Below the pieces are notes generated by a model. The model saw only the letters and a program-made list of their open reading frames with translations, did not search any database and was not told where the DNA came from. From assembly GCA_015063135.1 (NCBI GenBank), contig SUTA01000001.1, positions 106,791 through 170,790 of the forward strand: a stretch of 64,000 nt of DNA, given 5' to 3'. Below are positions 18,905 to 28,508 of the stretch, piece by piece. The number at the start of each line of letters is the position of its first letter. Position 1 is the stretch's first letter. This stretch comes from Thermoplasmata archaeon (lineage in GTDB: Archaea > Thermoplasmatota > Thermoplasmata > Methanomassiliicoccales > Methanomethylophilaceae). The position numbers and the translations under genes are program-made.

Positions 18905-19309
18905 ATGCTCAACCTTTGCCCCAACGAGGCGGACCCCGAGGAGGGCCTGGAGGCCTTCCTGAAAGACGACTCCATCCTTGTGCTCCCCGGCCTGAGGAAC
19001 CAGGTCCTGCAGATGGCCGAGTGCGTAGAGGCGGGGCTGAGGAGATACGAGCCAGACTCCGAGGTCATCGTCATCAACAGGGACTCCCTGGTGGACCTCG
19101 GGATAACGTTCCCCTCGGAGCTCAAGGCGTTCTTCGAGAGGAAGCTGGGCGAGGGGAAGAGGCTCAACATCATAGTCATGGAGGACATCCCGATCCTCGG
19201 ATGGCAGTCGGCCGCCGAGGTGCTCAGGGGCAGGGACGCCGAGCTCTACGGCGTCAGCATGTCCTGCAAGTTCGTCCCGATCTGCGTCAAGCTACTCAGG
19301 GTCAGATGA
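18905..19309 (+). CDS. Hypothetical protein
   Basis: A 134-aa protein of unrecognised family. It looks alpha/beta, with hydrophobic strands (SILVLPGL, EVIVINRD, LNIIVMEDIPILGW) spaced like a small Rossmann-type or response-regulator-like fold. The start is ATG 18905, downstream of a weak TATA element. It ends in TGA and overlaps the 3' end of the convergent HemC-like gene by 8 nt. No functional inference is made. Confidence 0.55.
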   Translation: MLNLCPNEADPEEGLEAFLKDDSILVLPGLRNQVLQMAECVEAGLRRYEPDSEVIVINRDSLVDLGITFPSELKAFFERKLGEGKRLNIIVMEDIPILGWQSAAEVLRGRDAELYGVSMSCKFVPICVKLLRVR

Positions 19310-20039
19310 CCGAGTCGCGCTTGTTGGCCAGGAACTCGGCTATGCCGAGGACCTCGTCCATGACGTAATCTATGGGCACCCATTCGTCGCAGCGCCTGCC
19401 GTCCGCGCCGTAGCAGTAGCTCACGGCCCTTATCCTTATGGCGTCGCCTTCCACGTCCGCGCGTACGCCCAGCGGGGCCCACGGGGGGACCCCCATCAGG
19501 TTCATCACGGCCCTCTCCGCCTCCGCGGCGGTGCGGGAGGGCATGTGGTTCAGCGACCTCACGGCGTTCACAGAATCGTCGTTCTTACGGGTGAAGACCG
19601 CGACGCTCCCGGTCCCCGGGGAGCCTATGAAGACGTCCTCGTCCAGGGGATGGCCGTCGAGGACGGCCCTTGGCCGGACCGAGCACGAGGGCTCGCCTGA
19701 AGGCTCCATGGTGGCGGTCACGCCCGGGAGCTCCTCTTTGAAAATCAGCTCGAGGATCTCGGACGGGACGGCTATCTCCGAACCGTCCGGCACGTCATGG
19801 ATCGGAACCGTGGATGCCAGCCCCGGAAGGTCCCTCGGGAGCACGGCCGCGAGGGTCAGCCCGGGGTCCAGCCCCTGGGGGACCCTGTCGTACCATGCGA
19901 CATAGGCGTCGATGTCCCCGGACAGCAGCATTCCCTGGAAATCCTCCTCCGGAACCTCGACAACATCCGCGCCGAGGGCCTCCGCGACGCGTGCCGCATC
20001 GACTCCGGCCCCTCCTGTGCCCACCTTCACCGTTATCAC
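19302..20039 (-). CDS. Degenerate hydroxymethylbilane synthase (HemC)-like protein
   Basis: A 245-aa protein resembling porphobilinogen deaminase. The C-terminal domain keeps the family pattern (LNHMPSRTAAEAERAVMNLM, then PLGVRADVEGDAIRIRAV), and VPQGLDPGLTLAAVLPRDLPG matches the middle of HemC. The Cys that carries the dipyrromethane cofactor, expected after AERAxxxxLGGG, is missing (GVPPWAP), and the SMKD-type motif is replaced by AYVAWYDR. Classical HMBS catalysis is therefore unlikely. GTG 20039 fits a leaderless start from a TATA box shared with the divergent ABC gene; the ORF track starts farther upstream. It ends in TGA. Confidence 0.6.
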   Translation of the reverse strand: MITVKVGTGGAGVDAARVAEALGADVVEVPEEDFQGMLLSGDIDAYVAWYDRVPQGLDPGLTLAAVLPRDLPGLASTVPIHDVPDGSEIAVPSEILELIFKEELPGVTATMEPSGEPSCSVRPRAVLDGHPLDEDVFIGSPGTGSVAVFTRKNDDSVNAVRSLNHMPSRTAAEAERAVMNLMGVPPWAPLGVRADVEGDAIRIRAVSYCYGADGRRCDEWVPIDYVMDEVLGIAEFLANKRDSVI

Positions 20040-20093
20040 CGCCCGGTCTATGCCCCAACGCGGATTTATCCTAAGCGGTCGCGCGACAGATAT

Positions 20094-21857
20094 ATGTCCA
20101 GATGGGGGCATACCATCCGCGGTGGTCGGCTGATTCTCAAATACCTCGGGAGGGGGGACTGGTGCATGTTCGCCGTTCTGGCGGCCCTCGTGGTCGTCCA
20201 GGTGTTCCTGGACCTGAGGATCCCGGAGTACATGAGCGACATCACCGACAGCATCCAGATGGGGCTGCCCACCGATGTGATCGCCGACGCCGGGATAGGG
20301 ATGGTGGCCTGCGCCTTCGCCAGCCTCCTGTGCGCCATGACCTGCGGGGTGCTGGGCGCACGCATCGCCTCCTCCCTGGCCATGACCCTCCGTGCCAAGC
20401 AGTTCGAGAGGGTCATGGGGCTGTCCTCAGCCGACATATCCGAATTCTCGATCCCCACCCTGGTCACCAGGTCCACCAACGACGTCTACCAGCTGCAGCA
20501 GTTCCTGGCCAGGACGATGTTCATCGTCGTGAAGGCCCCGGTGACCGCGGTATGGGCCACAACCAAGATCGCCGGCGGCTCCCTGGAGTGGACGGCCGTC
20601 ACCGCGGTCACCGTGGTGACGCTAGCCATCATCATGACGATCGTCCTCCGCCTCAGCATCCCGTACTTCAAGAAGGTCCAGTGGCTGACCGACGGGGTCA
20701 ACCACCACACCAGGGAGAACCTGGAGGGCGTGAGGGTCATCAGGGCCTACAACGCCGAGGAGCGCCAGACCGCGGCCCTGATAGCCGCGAGCGACGACGT
20801 CCTGGCCAACAACAAGAAGGTGGAGGCCATCATGGCCCCGCTGCACCCGCTGGCCGGGTCCATGCTGAACTTCCTGACCATCGCGATATACTGGATCGGG
20901 GCCGGGATCATAACATCGGCCGGCACCCAGGCCGAGCAGATGCTGATATTCTCGGACATGATCGTCTACTCCACGTACGCCGGCCACGTGATCGTCTCCG
21001 TCATGATGATCACCGGCCTGTTCCGCGGCCTGCCGAGCATGATCGTCTCCGCCAGGCGCATAGAGGCCGTCATAAACATGCAACCCTCCGTGACGGACGG
21101 CGATGCCAGGGACGTCCCTTCCACAGGCTCCGTTGAGTTCAGAAACGTCTCCTTCAGGTACCCGGGGTCGGAATCCGATGCGATATCCGGGATCTCATTC
21201 AAGGCGGAGCCCGGGCAGACCGTCGCAGTTGTCGGGCCCACGGGAAGCGGGAAGAGCTCTCTCGCGGCCCTCATACCGCGGTTGTACGATGCCACGTCCG
21301 GGGAGGTCCTGGTGGACGGCGTCGATGTCAGGGACTTCGCGCAGAAGGACCTCAGGTCCAGGATAGGGTTCGTGCCCCAGTCGGCGGTCATATTCACCGG
21401 CACGGTGAGGTCCAACGTCGCCTACGGCAATCCGGATGCCACGGACGAGGACGTCCGCAGGGCGCTGTCCGTGGCCCAGGCCGAGTTCGTGGATTCGATG
21501 GAGGACGGCATGGACTCCATGATATCGAAGCACGGGAGGAACATCTCCGGCGGCCAGAAGCAAAGGATCTGCATCGCCAGGGCGATCTGCAAGGACCCGC
21601 GGATCTTCGTGTTCGACGATTCGTTCTCCGCATTGGACTACAAGACCGACAGGGAGCTCAGGTCCGCCCTAAAGAAGGAGGCCGCCGGCAGGACGTCGAT
21701 CATCGTCGCCCAGCGCATCGGCACGGTCATGGACGCGGATAGGATCATCGTCCTGGACCGCGGCAGGGTGATCGGCGACGGGACCCATGCGGAGCTCATG
21801 GAGGCCTGCCCCCTGTACAGGGACATGGCGGAATCGCAGCTGGGAGGCGACAGCCGA
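20094..21857 (+). CDS. ABC exporter half-transporter with degenerate ATP site, CGA-terminated
   Basis: A 587-aa MdlA/MsbA-type subunit with an N-terminal six-helix domain and a C-terminal nucleotide-binding domain. Walker A is GPTGSGKSS near residue 380 and the signature ISGGQKQR near 482. Walker B reads IFVFDDSFSALD, with Asp in place of the catalytic Glu, so this site is probably low-activity, as in TM287-like heterodimers. The start is ATG 20094, 25 nt after TATA-like ATTTATCC. It ends at CGA 21855, overlapping the next ATG as CGATG. The standard code would extend it 77 codons through the next gene. Confidence 0.88.
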
Positions 21858-23650
21858 TGGCGCATGCGGGGCCGATCTGGGCCAGGGGCGACAAGCCCCA
21901 GAACCTTTGGAGCTCGGTCGCCGAGCTGTTCAGCTACGCCGGGCCGCTCAGGAACCGCATGCTGCTGTCCATATCCGTGGCGCTGTTCGGCACCGTCCTC
22001 GCGCTGTTCTGCCCCCAGTACCTGTCGGACATCACGGACGAGATATCTGATGCCATATCGTACTCCCGGGCCATCGACACGGACCTGATCCTCCGCGACA
22101 TCCTGGTCCTGCTGGCGCTATACGGGGGCAGCCTGGCCATCACCGTCGTCTCGAGCTATGTCCTGGCGGTGGCCTCCGAGACCCTCAGCAACAAGATGCG
22201 CCGCGATGCGGCGGCGAAGCTGGACAGGATGCCGCTCAGCAGCATCGACGCCGCCAGCACCGGCGACCTCATGAGCCGCATGACCACGGACTGCGACACC
22301 GTCGGCAGGTACGCCGGGGACTCCCTGAGGATGCTCTGCGTCGGGGTGCTGTCCATGGCCGGGTCCATCGTCATGATGCTCATCACCGAATGGAGGCTTG
22401 CCCTCGTCACCCTGGCGCCCGCCGTCATAGGGTTCGCGGCGCTCTACGGCGTCACCCGCTTCACCCAGCCCTTCTTCCGCGCCCAGCAGAGGGACCTGGG
22501 CGAGATGAACGGCCTGGTGGAGGAGACCTACTACGGCCAGGACATCGTGAAGCTCTACGGCGGGGAGGCCGAGGCCTCGAAGAGGTTCGAGGAGATCAAC
22601 TCCAGGATCTACGCCAGCTCCTTCAAGTCCAGGGCGGCGACCTCGATGATGCCCAACGCCATGGGCTTCATCTCCAATATCGGGTTCGTTCTGGTGTGCA
22701 TAGCGGGATCCATCATGGTCCTGGACGGGGAGATCGGCTACGGGACCGTCGTGGCGTTCATCGTCTACGTCAGGATGATGACCGAGCCGCTCAGATTCCT
22801 CGCTGAGACCATCTCCATGCTCCAATCGGCCGCATCCGCTTCCGAGAGGGTGTTCTCCCTCCTCAACCAGGGCGAGATGGGCGAGTCGGAGGACCCTGTG
22901 GAGCCGTTCTCGGTCAGGGGCAGGGTGGAGTTCAGGGACGTCTCCTTCGGGTACGCGGAGGGGGACGAGGTCATACAGCACCTGGACCTGGACGTCCGGC
23001 CCGGCTCCAAGGTGGCCATAGTGGGCCGCACCGGGTCCGGCAAGACCACGATAGCCAGCCTGCTCGTCAGGTTCTACGATGCAAGGCAGGGGGACATCCT
23101 GGTGGACGGGGTGTCGATATACAGCATGCGCAGGTCCGACGTCAGGAGGATGTACTCCATGGTCCTGCAGGACACCCGCCTGTTCGACGGGACCCTGGCC
23201 GAGAACATAGCGTTCCACAAGGAGGGGGTCACAGAGGAGCAGATCCGCTCGGCATGCGAGGCCGTGGGGATAATGGATTACATAGACTCCCTGCCCGACG
23301 GTCTGCAGACGAGGGTGTCCGGGGACAGCGACTCGCTGTCCGCCGGCCAGAGGCAGCAGGTCACGATAGCCAGGGCGATGGTCAGGGACGCGCCGATGAT
23401 AATACTGGACGAGGCCACCAGCTCGGTGGACACGGCCACCGAGAGGAGGATCCAGGAGGCGATGTCGAGGCTCACCGAGGGCAGGACGTCCTTCGTCATA
23501 GCGCACAGGCTGTCCACCATCCAGGACTCGGACATGATCCTGGTGATACGCGACGGCAGCGTCGCGGAGAAGGGCACCCACTCCGAGCTGATGGCTATGG
23601 ACGGGTACTACCGCGGGCTGTACGACAGCCAGTTCGAGGGCTGCGAGCGA
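21857..23650 (+). CDS. ABC exporter half-transporter with canonical ATP site, CGA-terminated
   Basis: A 597-aa partner of the preceding subunit: six membrane helices, Walker [10 protein letters not shown] near residue 393, signature LSAGQRQQ near 495 and a canonical Walker [13 protein letters not shown]. The pair would form a heterodimeric multidrug- or lipid-type exporter with one hydrolytic site. Its start is inside the upstream CGATG. The frame meets CGA at 23648 after ..YDSQFEGCE. One base further on is TCG, the reverse complement of the CGA that ends the convergent mutase gene. Confidence 0.88.
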
Positions 23651-23651
23651 T

Positions 23652-24407
23652 TCGCTTCTTCTTGCCCTGGTTCGCGACGGCGTTGACCTTGGCGTCGATG
23701 GTAGCCTGGTCGCCCAGGTACCTCTTGGACAGGACCTTGAAATCCTTGTCGAACTCGTAGACCAGCGGCACGCCTGTGGGGATGTTCAGACCGACGATAT
23801 CCTCGTCGGAGATGCCCTCAAGCTGCTTCGCCAGGGCCCTCAGGGAGTTACCGTGGGCCACGATGAGCACCCTCTCGCCCCTGATCATCCTGGGCCTGAT
23901 CTCGGCGTCGAAGTAGGGGACGACGCGGGCGACGGTGTCCTTCAGGGACTCTGTCAGGGGCATCTGGCTCTTGTCCTCGTTCCTGTACTGGGCCTGCAGG
24001 GCGGGGTTCCTCTCGTCCTTCTCGTCCAGGGCCGGCGGCGGGGTAGCGTAGGACCTCCTCCATACCTTGACCTGGTCCTCGCCGTACTTCTCGGCGGTCT
24101 CGGACTTGTTGAGCCCCTGCAGGGCGCCGTAGTGGCGCTCGTTGAGCTTCCAGGTCTTGATGACGGGGAGCCACTCCCTGTCCATGCCCTCCAGGGCGAG
24201 GTTCAGGGTGTGGATCGCCCTCTTGAGGTAGGACGTGTAACAGACGTCGAAATCGAATCCCTCGTCCTTCATGGCCTTTCCAGCGGCCCGGGCCTCCGCC
24301 CTCCCGGTGTCGGAGAGGTCCACATCGGTCCATCCGGTGAAGAGGTTCTTCTTGTTCCAATCGCTCTCGCCGTGGCGGACGAGCACGAGGGTCATCTTAT
24401 CTGCCAT
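23652..24407 (-). CDS. gpmA: 2,3-bisphosphoglycerate-dependent phosphoglycerate mutase, CGA-terminated
   Basis: A 251-aa dPGM interconverting 3- and 2-phosphoglycerate. The phosphohistidine motif [20 protein letters not shown] is at residues 6-25, with [20 protein letters not shown] near 90 and the second catalytic His in [10 protein letters not shown] near 185. ATG 24407 gives the family length of about 250 aa when the gene ends at CGA after ..ANQGKKK. The standard code would append about 19 unrelated residues read through the end of the convergent ABC gene. A TATA-like TTTATCTATC lies upstream. Confidence 0.92.
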
Positions 24408-24550
24408 GCCTGCGGGTATGGCCTGCGGATAGATAAACAATATCGACCCCGGGAGAATCCGCGGTGCTTCATCTGTCTGGTCGGCGATGTGAAACATGTA
24501 CATATGCCCTCCACGCAGGGGGGGTAAGCGGTTTCAACGAAGGGGTTCGG

Positions 24551-24690
24551 CCAAAAGCCGGACGGCTTCGAGGGCCAGAGCTGGGCCGGCAGGCAACGGC
24601 CCTCCCTTTCGCCGGTCCATTTGCACCTTCTCCGGGGCCTTAAAGCCCGTTTCGCACGGTTGGAAGCCCTTGCGCACCGGACTTCCGCCC
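24551..24690 (-). ncRNA. Structured RNA, copy B (homolog of copy A at 47.2 kb)
   Basis: Read on the minus strand, this begins GGAAGTCCGGTGCGCAAGG followed by GCTTCC, a stem closing on a GGTGCGCAA loop. It continues through GTGCAAATGGACCGGCGAAAGGGAGG and ends CGAAGCCGTCCGGCTTTTG. The same blocks in the same order occur at 47193-47339 on the plus strand, including the terminator-like end. It lies in a 450-bp gap upstream of gpmA, so it could be an independent sRNA or part of a long gpmA leader. I could not match it to RNase P, SRP RNA or a known riboswitch. Confidence 0.55.
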
Positions 24691-24802
24691 CGACGGTTCC
24701 CTACTTATGCTTCGGGACTTGATCGCTGTTTTAGCCATATCGTAAAGTGGGAATGCCGATATCCGCGAATATCTGGCCTCCCGCCCGGCCATGGCTCACA
24801 AC

Positions 24803-24820
24803 CCTTATTATAGGTATTAA
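24803..24820 (+). promoter_or_regulatory. TATA box of the FBP aldolase/phosphatase operon
   Basis: CTTATTATAGGTATT lies about 40-50 nt before the start at 24857 and would drive the fbp-tpi-rfcS gene run. Confidence 0.5.
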
Positions 24821-24856
24821 CGATAGGGGTCGCTAATCAAGGATATGGTGTGAAAC

Positions 24857-26056
24857 ATGTCTGCAGAGAAAGTCACTGTTTCTATAATCAAAGCCGACGT
24901 CGGATCCGTCGTCGGCCACGCCAGGCCCCACCCGTCCATGCTGGACGCGGCGAGATCCGTCCTCAAGGACGCCCAGAAGGCCGGCACGATCGAGGACTTC
25001 TACGTCACCCGCGTCGGCGACGACATCAACCTCTACATGACCCACTACAGGGGCGACAACGACTCCGAGGTCCACGGGACCGCCTGGGAGTGCTTCATGC
25101 AGGCGACCAAGATCGCCAAGAAGATGAAGCTGTACGCCGCCGGCCAGGACCTCCTGACCGACGCCTTCTCCGGCAACGTCAAGGGAGCCGGCCCCGGCTC
25201 CGCCGAGATGACCTTCGAGGAGAGGGGATCCGAGCCTCTGCTGTTCTTCATGGCGGACAAGACCGAGCCCTCCGCGTACTCCCTCCCCCTGACCAGGATC
25301 TTCATGGACCCCTTCACCACCACCGGCCTCGTCATCGACAAGAGGGCCAAGCAGGGATTCGACTTCGAGATCCAGGACGTCATGGCCAACAAGAAGGTCG
25401 TCATGTCCGCCCCCGAGGAGAGCTGGAGCATCCTGTCCCTCCTGGGCGACACCTCCAGGTACGCCATCAAGAGGGTCAACTCCAGGTCCGGCATCGGACC
25501 CGCGGCCGTCGTCTCCACCGACAAGCTCAACATGACCGCCGGCAGGTACGTCGGCAAGGACGACCCCGTCTGCATCTGCAGGTGCCAGAGCGGCCTGCCC
25601 TCCGTCGGCGAGTACACCCAGCCGTTCATCAACAACACCATGCTCGTGGCCGGATGGATGAGGGGCTCCCACATAGGGGCCTTCTACCCCTGCTCGCCCG
25701 AGGACTCTGATCCCACCTACTACGACGGACCGCCGAGAATCTGCTGCCTGGGATTCCAGCTCAACGACGGAAAGCTGCAGGGTCTCGAGCCCTACGGCGC
25801 CAAGAACGGCGAACACATCCCCGTGGACTTCTTCGGCACGTCCACCTTCGACGAGGCCAGGAGGAACGCCATCAGGGCCAGCAAGTTCATGAGATCCCAG
25901 GGTCCCTTCGTGCCCTCGATCCTCGGAGCCGAGGAGATGGAGTACACCTCCAGGCCCGACGTCCTCAAGGAGCTGACGAACAGGTTCGTCAACCTGGACG
26001 ACGAGAAGCCCGCCAAGAAGTGCTCCTGCAAGAAGGACGCATCTGACGTAGAGTGA
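24857..26056 (+). CDS. fbp: Fructose 1,6-bisphosphate aldolase/phosphatase (bifunctional, archaeal)
   Basis: A 399-aa type V FBPase with aldolase activity, the gluconeogenic enzyme that converts triose phosphates directly to fructose 6-phosphate. It begins KVTVSIIKADVGSVVGHARPH with the conserved metal-binding His/Asp residues. VGDDINLYMTH, GAGPGSAEMTFEERG and the Schiff-base/Tyr region are also present. Its length matches the family, with a short Cys/Lys-rich tail (KKCSCKK). It ends in TGA, 4 nt before tpiA, so two consecutive triose-phosphate enzymes are co-transcribed. Confidence 0.95.
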   Translation: MSAEKVTVSIIKADVGSVVGHARPHPSMLDAARSVLKDAQKAGTIEDFYVTRVGDDINLYMTHYRGDNDSEVHGTAWECFMQATKIAKKMKLYAAGQDLLTDAFSGNVKGAGPGSAEMTFEERGSEPLLFFMADKTEPSAYSLPLTRIFMDPFTTTGLVIDKRAKQGFDFEIQDVMANKKVVMSAPEESWSILSLLGDTSRYAIKRVNSRSGIGPAAVVSTDKLNMTAGRYVGKDDPVCICRCQSGLPSVGEYTQPFINNTMLVAGWMRGSHIGAFYPCSPEDSDPTYYDGPPRICCLGFQLNDGKLQGLEPYGAKNGEHIPVDFFGTSTFDEARRNAIRASKFMRSQGPFVPSILGAEEMEYTSRPDVLKELTNRFVNLDDEKPAKKCSCKKDASDVE

Positions 26057-26060
26057 TCCG

Positions 26061-26729
26061 ATGGCGAATCCCGCTGTCATAGTGAACTTCAAGGTCTACA
26101 CCGAGGTGGAGGGGGAATCCTCCCTCCGCCTCTCCCAGATCTGCGCGAGGGTCGCCGAGGAGTCCGGGGCGAACATCATAGTTTGCCCCCCGATGGTCGA
26201 GCTGGGACGCGTCTGCGCGTCCGCCGGCATCCCGGTCTTCTCCCAGAACGTCGACCCCCGCTCCCCCGGTTCCGGCACGGGATTCACCACCCCCTCGCTC
26301 GTCAAATCCGCGGGTGCCGCGGGCACCCTCATCAACCATTCCGAGCACAAGCAGCCCGCCGAGGACGTCGCCAAGTGCGTCGAGCTCTGCAAAGCCCTAG
26401 GACTGAGGACCTGCGTCTGCGCCGACACCGTCGCGGACGCAGCCATCCTCGCCAGGAACTCCCCCGAGTTCGTCGCCGTGGAGCCCCCGGAGCTCATCGG
26501 AGGGGACATATCCGTCACCACCGCCAACCCCAAGATTGTCGGCGACACCGTCGACGCCGTCAAGGCCGTCGACTCCGGGATCGCCGTGCTCTGCGGTGCC
26601 GGGGTGAAGAACGGCGCCGATGTGAAGGCGGCCGTGGACCTGGGCGCCAGCGGGGTCCTGCTGGCATCCGGGGTCGTGAAATCCAAGGACCCCGAGGCCG
26701 TCATGCGCGACCTCATCAAATTCATCTGA
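26061..26729 (+). CDS. tpiA: Triosephosphate isomerase (archaeal type)
   Basis: A 222-aa short archaeal TIM interconverting DHAP and glyceraldehyde 3-phosphate. It has VNFKVYTE at the N-terminus carrying the catalytic Lys region, INHSEHKQ with the catalytic His near residue 92, and VAVEPPELIGGDISVTTANP with the catalytic Glu near 140. Directly after the FBP aldolase/phosphatase gene, it supplies that enzyme's substrate. It ends in TGA, 10 nt before rfcS. Confidence 0.95.
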   Translation: MANPAVIVNFKVYTEVEGESSLRLSQICARVAEESGANIIVCPPMVELGRVCASAGIPVFSQNVDPRSPGSGTGFTTPSLVKSAGAAGTLINHSEHKQPAEDVAKCVELCKALGLRTCVCADTVADAAILARNSPEFVAVEPPELIGGDISVTTANPKIVGDTVDAVKAVDSGIAVLCGAGVKNGADVKAAVDLGASGVLLASGVVKSKDPEAVMRDLIKFI

Positions 26730-26739
26730 AGGTGCCGGC

Positions 26740-27699
26740 ATGAACGAGATCTGGACCGAGAAGTACAGGCCGAGGACCCTCGACGACGTCGTGGGCCAGA
26801 AGCACGTGACCGAGAGGCTCAAGGCCTACGTCGAGTCCAGGAACATGCCGCACCTCCTCCTGACCGGCCCCGCCGGGACCGGGAAGACCACCTGCTCCCT
26901 CGCCCTCGCCAAGAGCATGTTCGGCGACGAGTGGAAGGGCAACTTCATCGAGCTGAACGCCTCCGACGAGAGGGGCATCGATGTTGTCAGGGGCAAGATC
27001 AAGGAGTTCGCCAGGACCGCCCCCATCGGCGGCGCCGAGTTCAAGATCATATTCATGGACGAGGCCGACGCGCTCACCTCCGACGCCCAGGCGGCGCTGA
27101 GGAGGACCATGGAGAAGTACTCCGGGATCTGCAGATTCATCCTCTCGTGCAACTACTCCTCCAAGATCATCGACCCCATCCAGAGCAGATGTGCCGTGTT
27201 CAGGTTCAAGCCCCTCACCGAGGACGACCTCAGGGAGTACATCATGAAGATCGTCAAGGCCGAGGGCATCGACATCGACGACGAGGCCGTCAGCGGGCTC
27301 GTCCGCATCGCCAGGGGCGACATGAGGAGGGCCGTGAACTCCCTCCAGGTCGCAGCCTCCCTCGGCACCAGGATCGACCTCGATGCCATCTACAAGACGT
27401 CAGGCATGGCCAAGCCCGAGCTCATCAAGCAGATGCTGGAGACCGCTCTGGGCGGGAACTTCATCCGCGCAAGGGAGATGCTGGAGGAGGCCATGATCGA
27501 GTACGGCCTCTCCGGCCAGGACATCATCAGGCAGATCCATTCCACTTTCTTCGACCTTAGCATCACCGATGCCGAGAAGGTCAGGCTCATGGACAAGACC
27601 GGCGAGATCGAGTTCAGGATCGTCGAGGGCAGCAATGAGAGGATACAGCTCGAGGCCCTCCTCGCCTACCTCGTGATGGTCGGCGGCAGCAAGAGACGA
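26740..27699 (+). CDS. rfcS: Replication factor C small subunit, CGA-terminated
   Basis: A 319-aa clamp-loader ATPase that loads PCNA on primed DNA. Walker A GPAGTGKTT is near residue 45, Walker B FMDEAD near 107 and the arginine-finger SRC motif (IDPIQSRCAVFRF) near 145, followed by RFC lid and collar domains. The collar ends ..VMVGGSKR, after which the frame has CGA at 27697. The family length (about 318 aa) is matched exactly if CGA is the stop. The standard code would append over 300 residues of antisense-derived sequence from the convergent IMPase gene. Confidence 0.94.
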
Positions 27700-27738
27700 T
27701 CCTGCCGCGGCGCATTTTTTCCGATAGGTCCTATCGCT

Positions 27739-28506
27739 TCGCCTGAGCAGATGCGGGAGGATCTCCTCCTTCGCCTCTTCGAGGACCTCCCCGGAAGAGC
27801 AGAGAATGAGGATGCGGTCCCTGTCCATCAGGTCCCTGTCGTAGACGGCTCCCGCCATCTCGGCTATGTACAACCCGGGCAGGAAGTCCCACAGCTTGTT
27901 GGTGAACCTTACGTGCACATCCGTGCGACCGCATGCGAGGTACGCGAAGTCCACGCAGGCGGCGCCGAACATCTTGAACCTCGCCACGAAGTCCCTGCAC
28001 TCGGACATCAGCCTCGCCTGCGCGAGCCTGAAATCCTCCGACCTGCGGCTGAAGTCGCCCGTGGTCAGTATGCATTCCCTGAGGGGCCGCGGCTCGGCGG
28101 TGCGGATGGGCTTCCCGTTGCGGAACGCCCCGCCCTCCGATGCCCAGAACTCCTCGCCCAGGGCGGGGAAGAGGATTACGGCGGCCTTCGGGGCCCCGTC
28201 CTCCACGAAGACGCCCTGTATGCCGTAGAACGGTATCCCGCGGGTGAAGTTCACCGTGCCGTCGATGGGATCGATGATCCACGTCCTTCCGGACACGGAT
28301 GCATCGGGATTGGTCTCCTCGGAGACGAAGGCATCGTCCGGGTAGTGCTCCCTGATGAAGCTGATGATGCCCTCCTCCACCATCACGTCGGAATCGGTGA
28401 CGGTGTCATAGACGCCCATGTCGTTGCCCTTGAGCCTGATGCTGCGGCCCTTGAGGCGGGCGACCCCCGTCTCGATGGCCAGCCTGAGTACTTCCAGTTC
28501 GTCCAT
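27739..28506 (-). CDS. Inositol monophosphatase / archaeal FBPase-IMPase family, CGA-terminated
   Basis: A 255-aa Mg2+-dependent sugar phosphatase. Family motifs are FVSEETN (metal-binding Glu) near residue 60, WIIDPIDGTVNFTRGIPFYG near 78-97 and LWDFLPGLYIAEMAGAVYD near 198-216. In archaea these hydrolyse inositol 1-phosphate and/or fructose 1,6-bisphosphate. The frame meets CGA at 27739 after ..EEILPHLLR; ending there gives the family length, while the standard code adds about 113 residues through rfcS. It is the last gene of a four-gene minus-strand operon. Confidence 0.9.
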
Positions 28507-28508
28507 GT

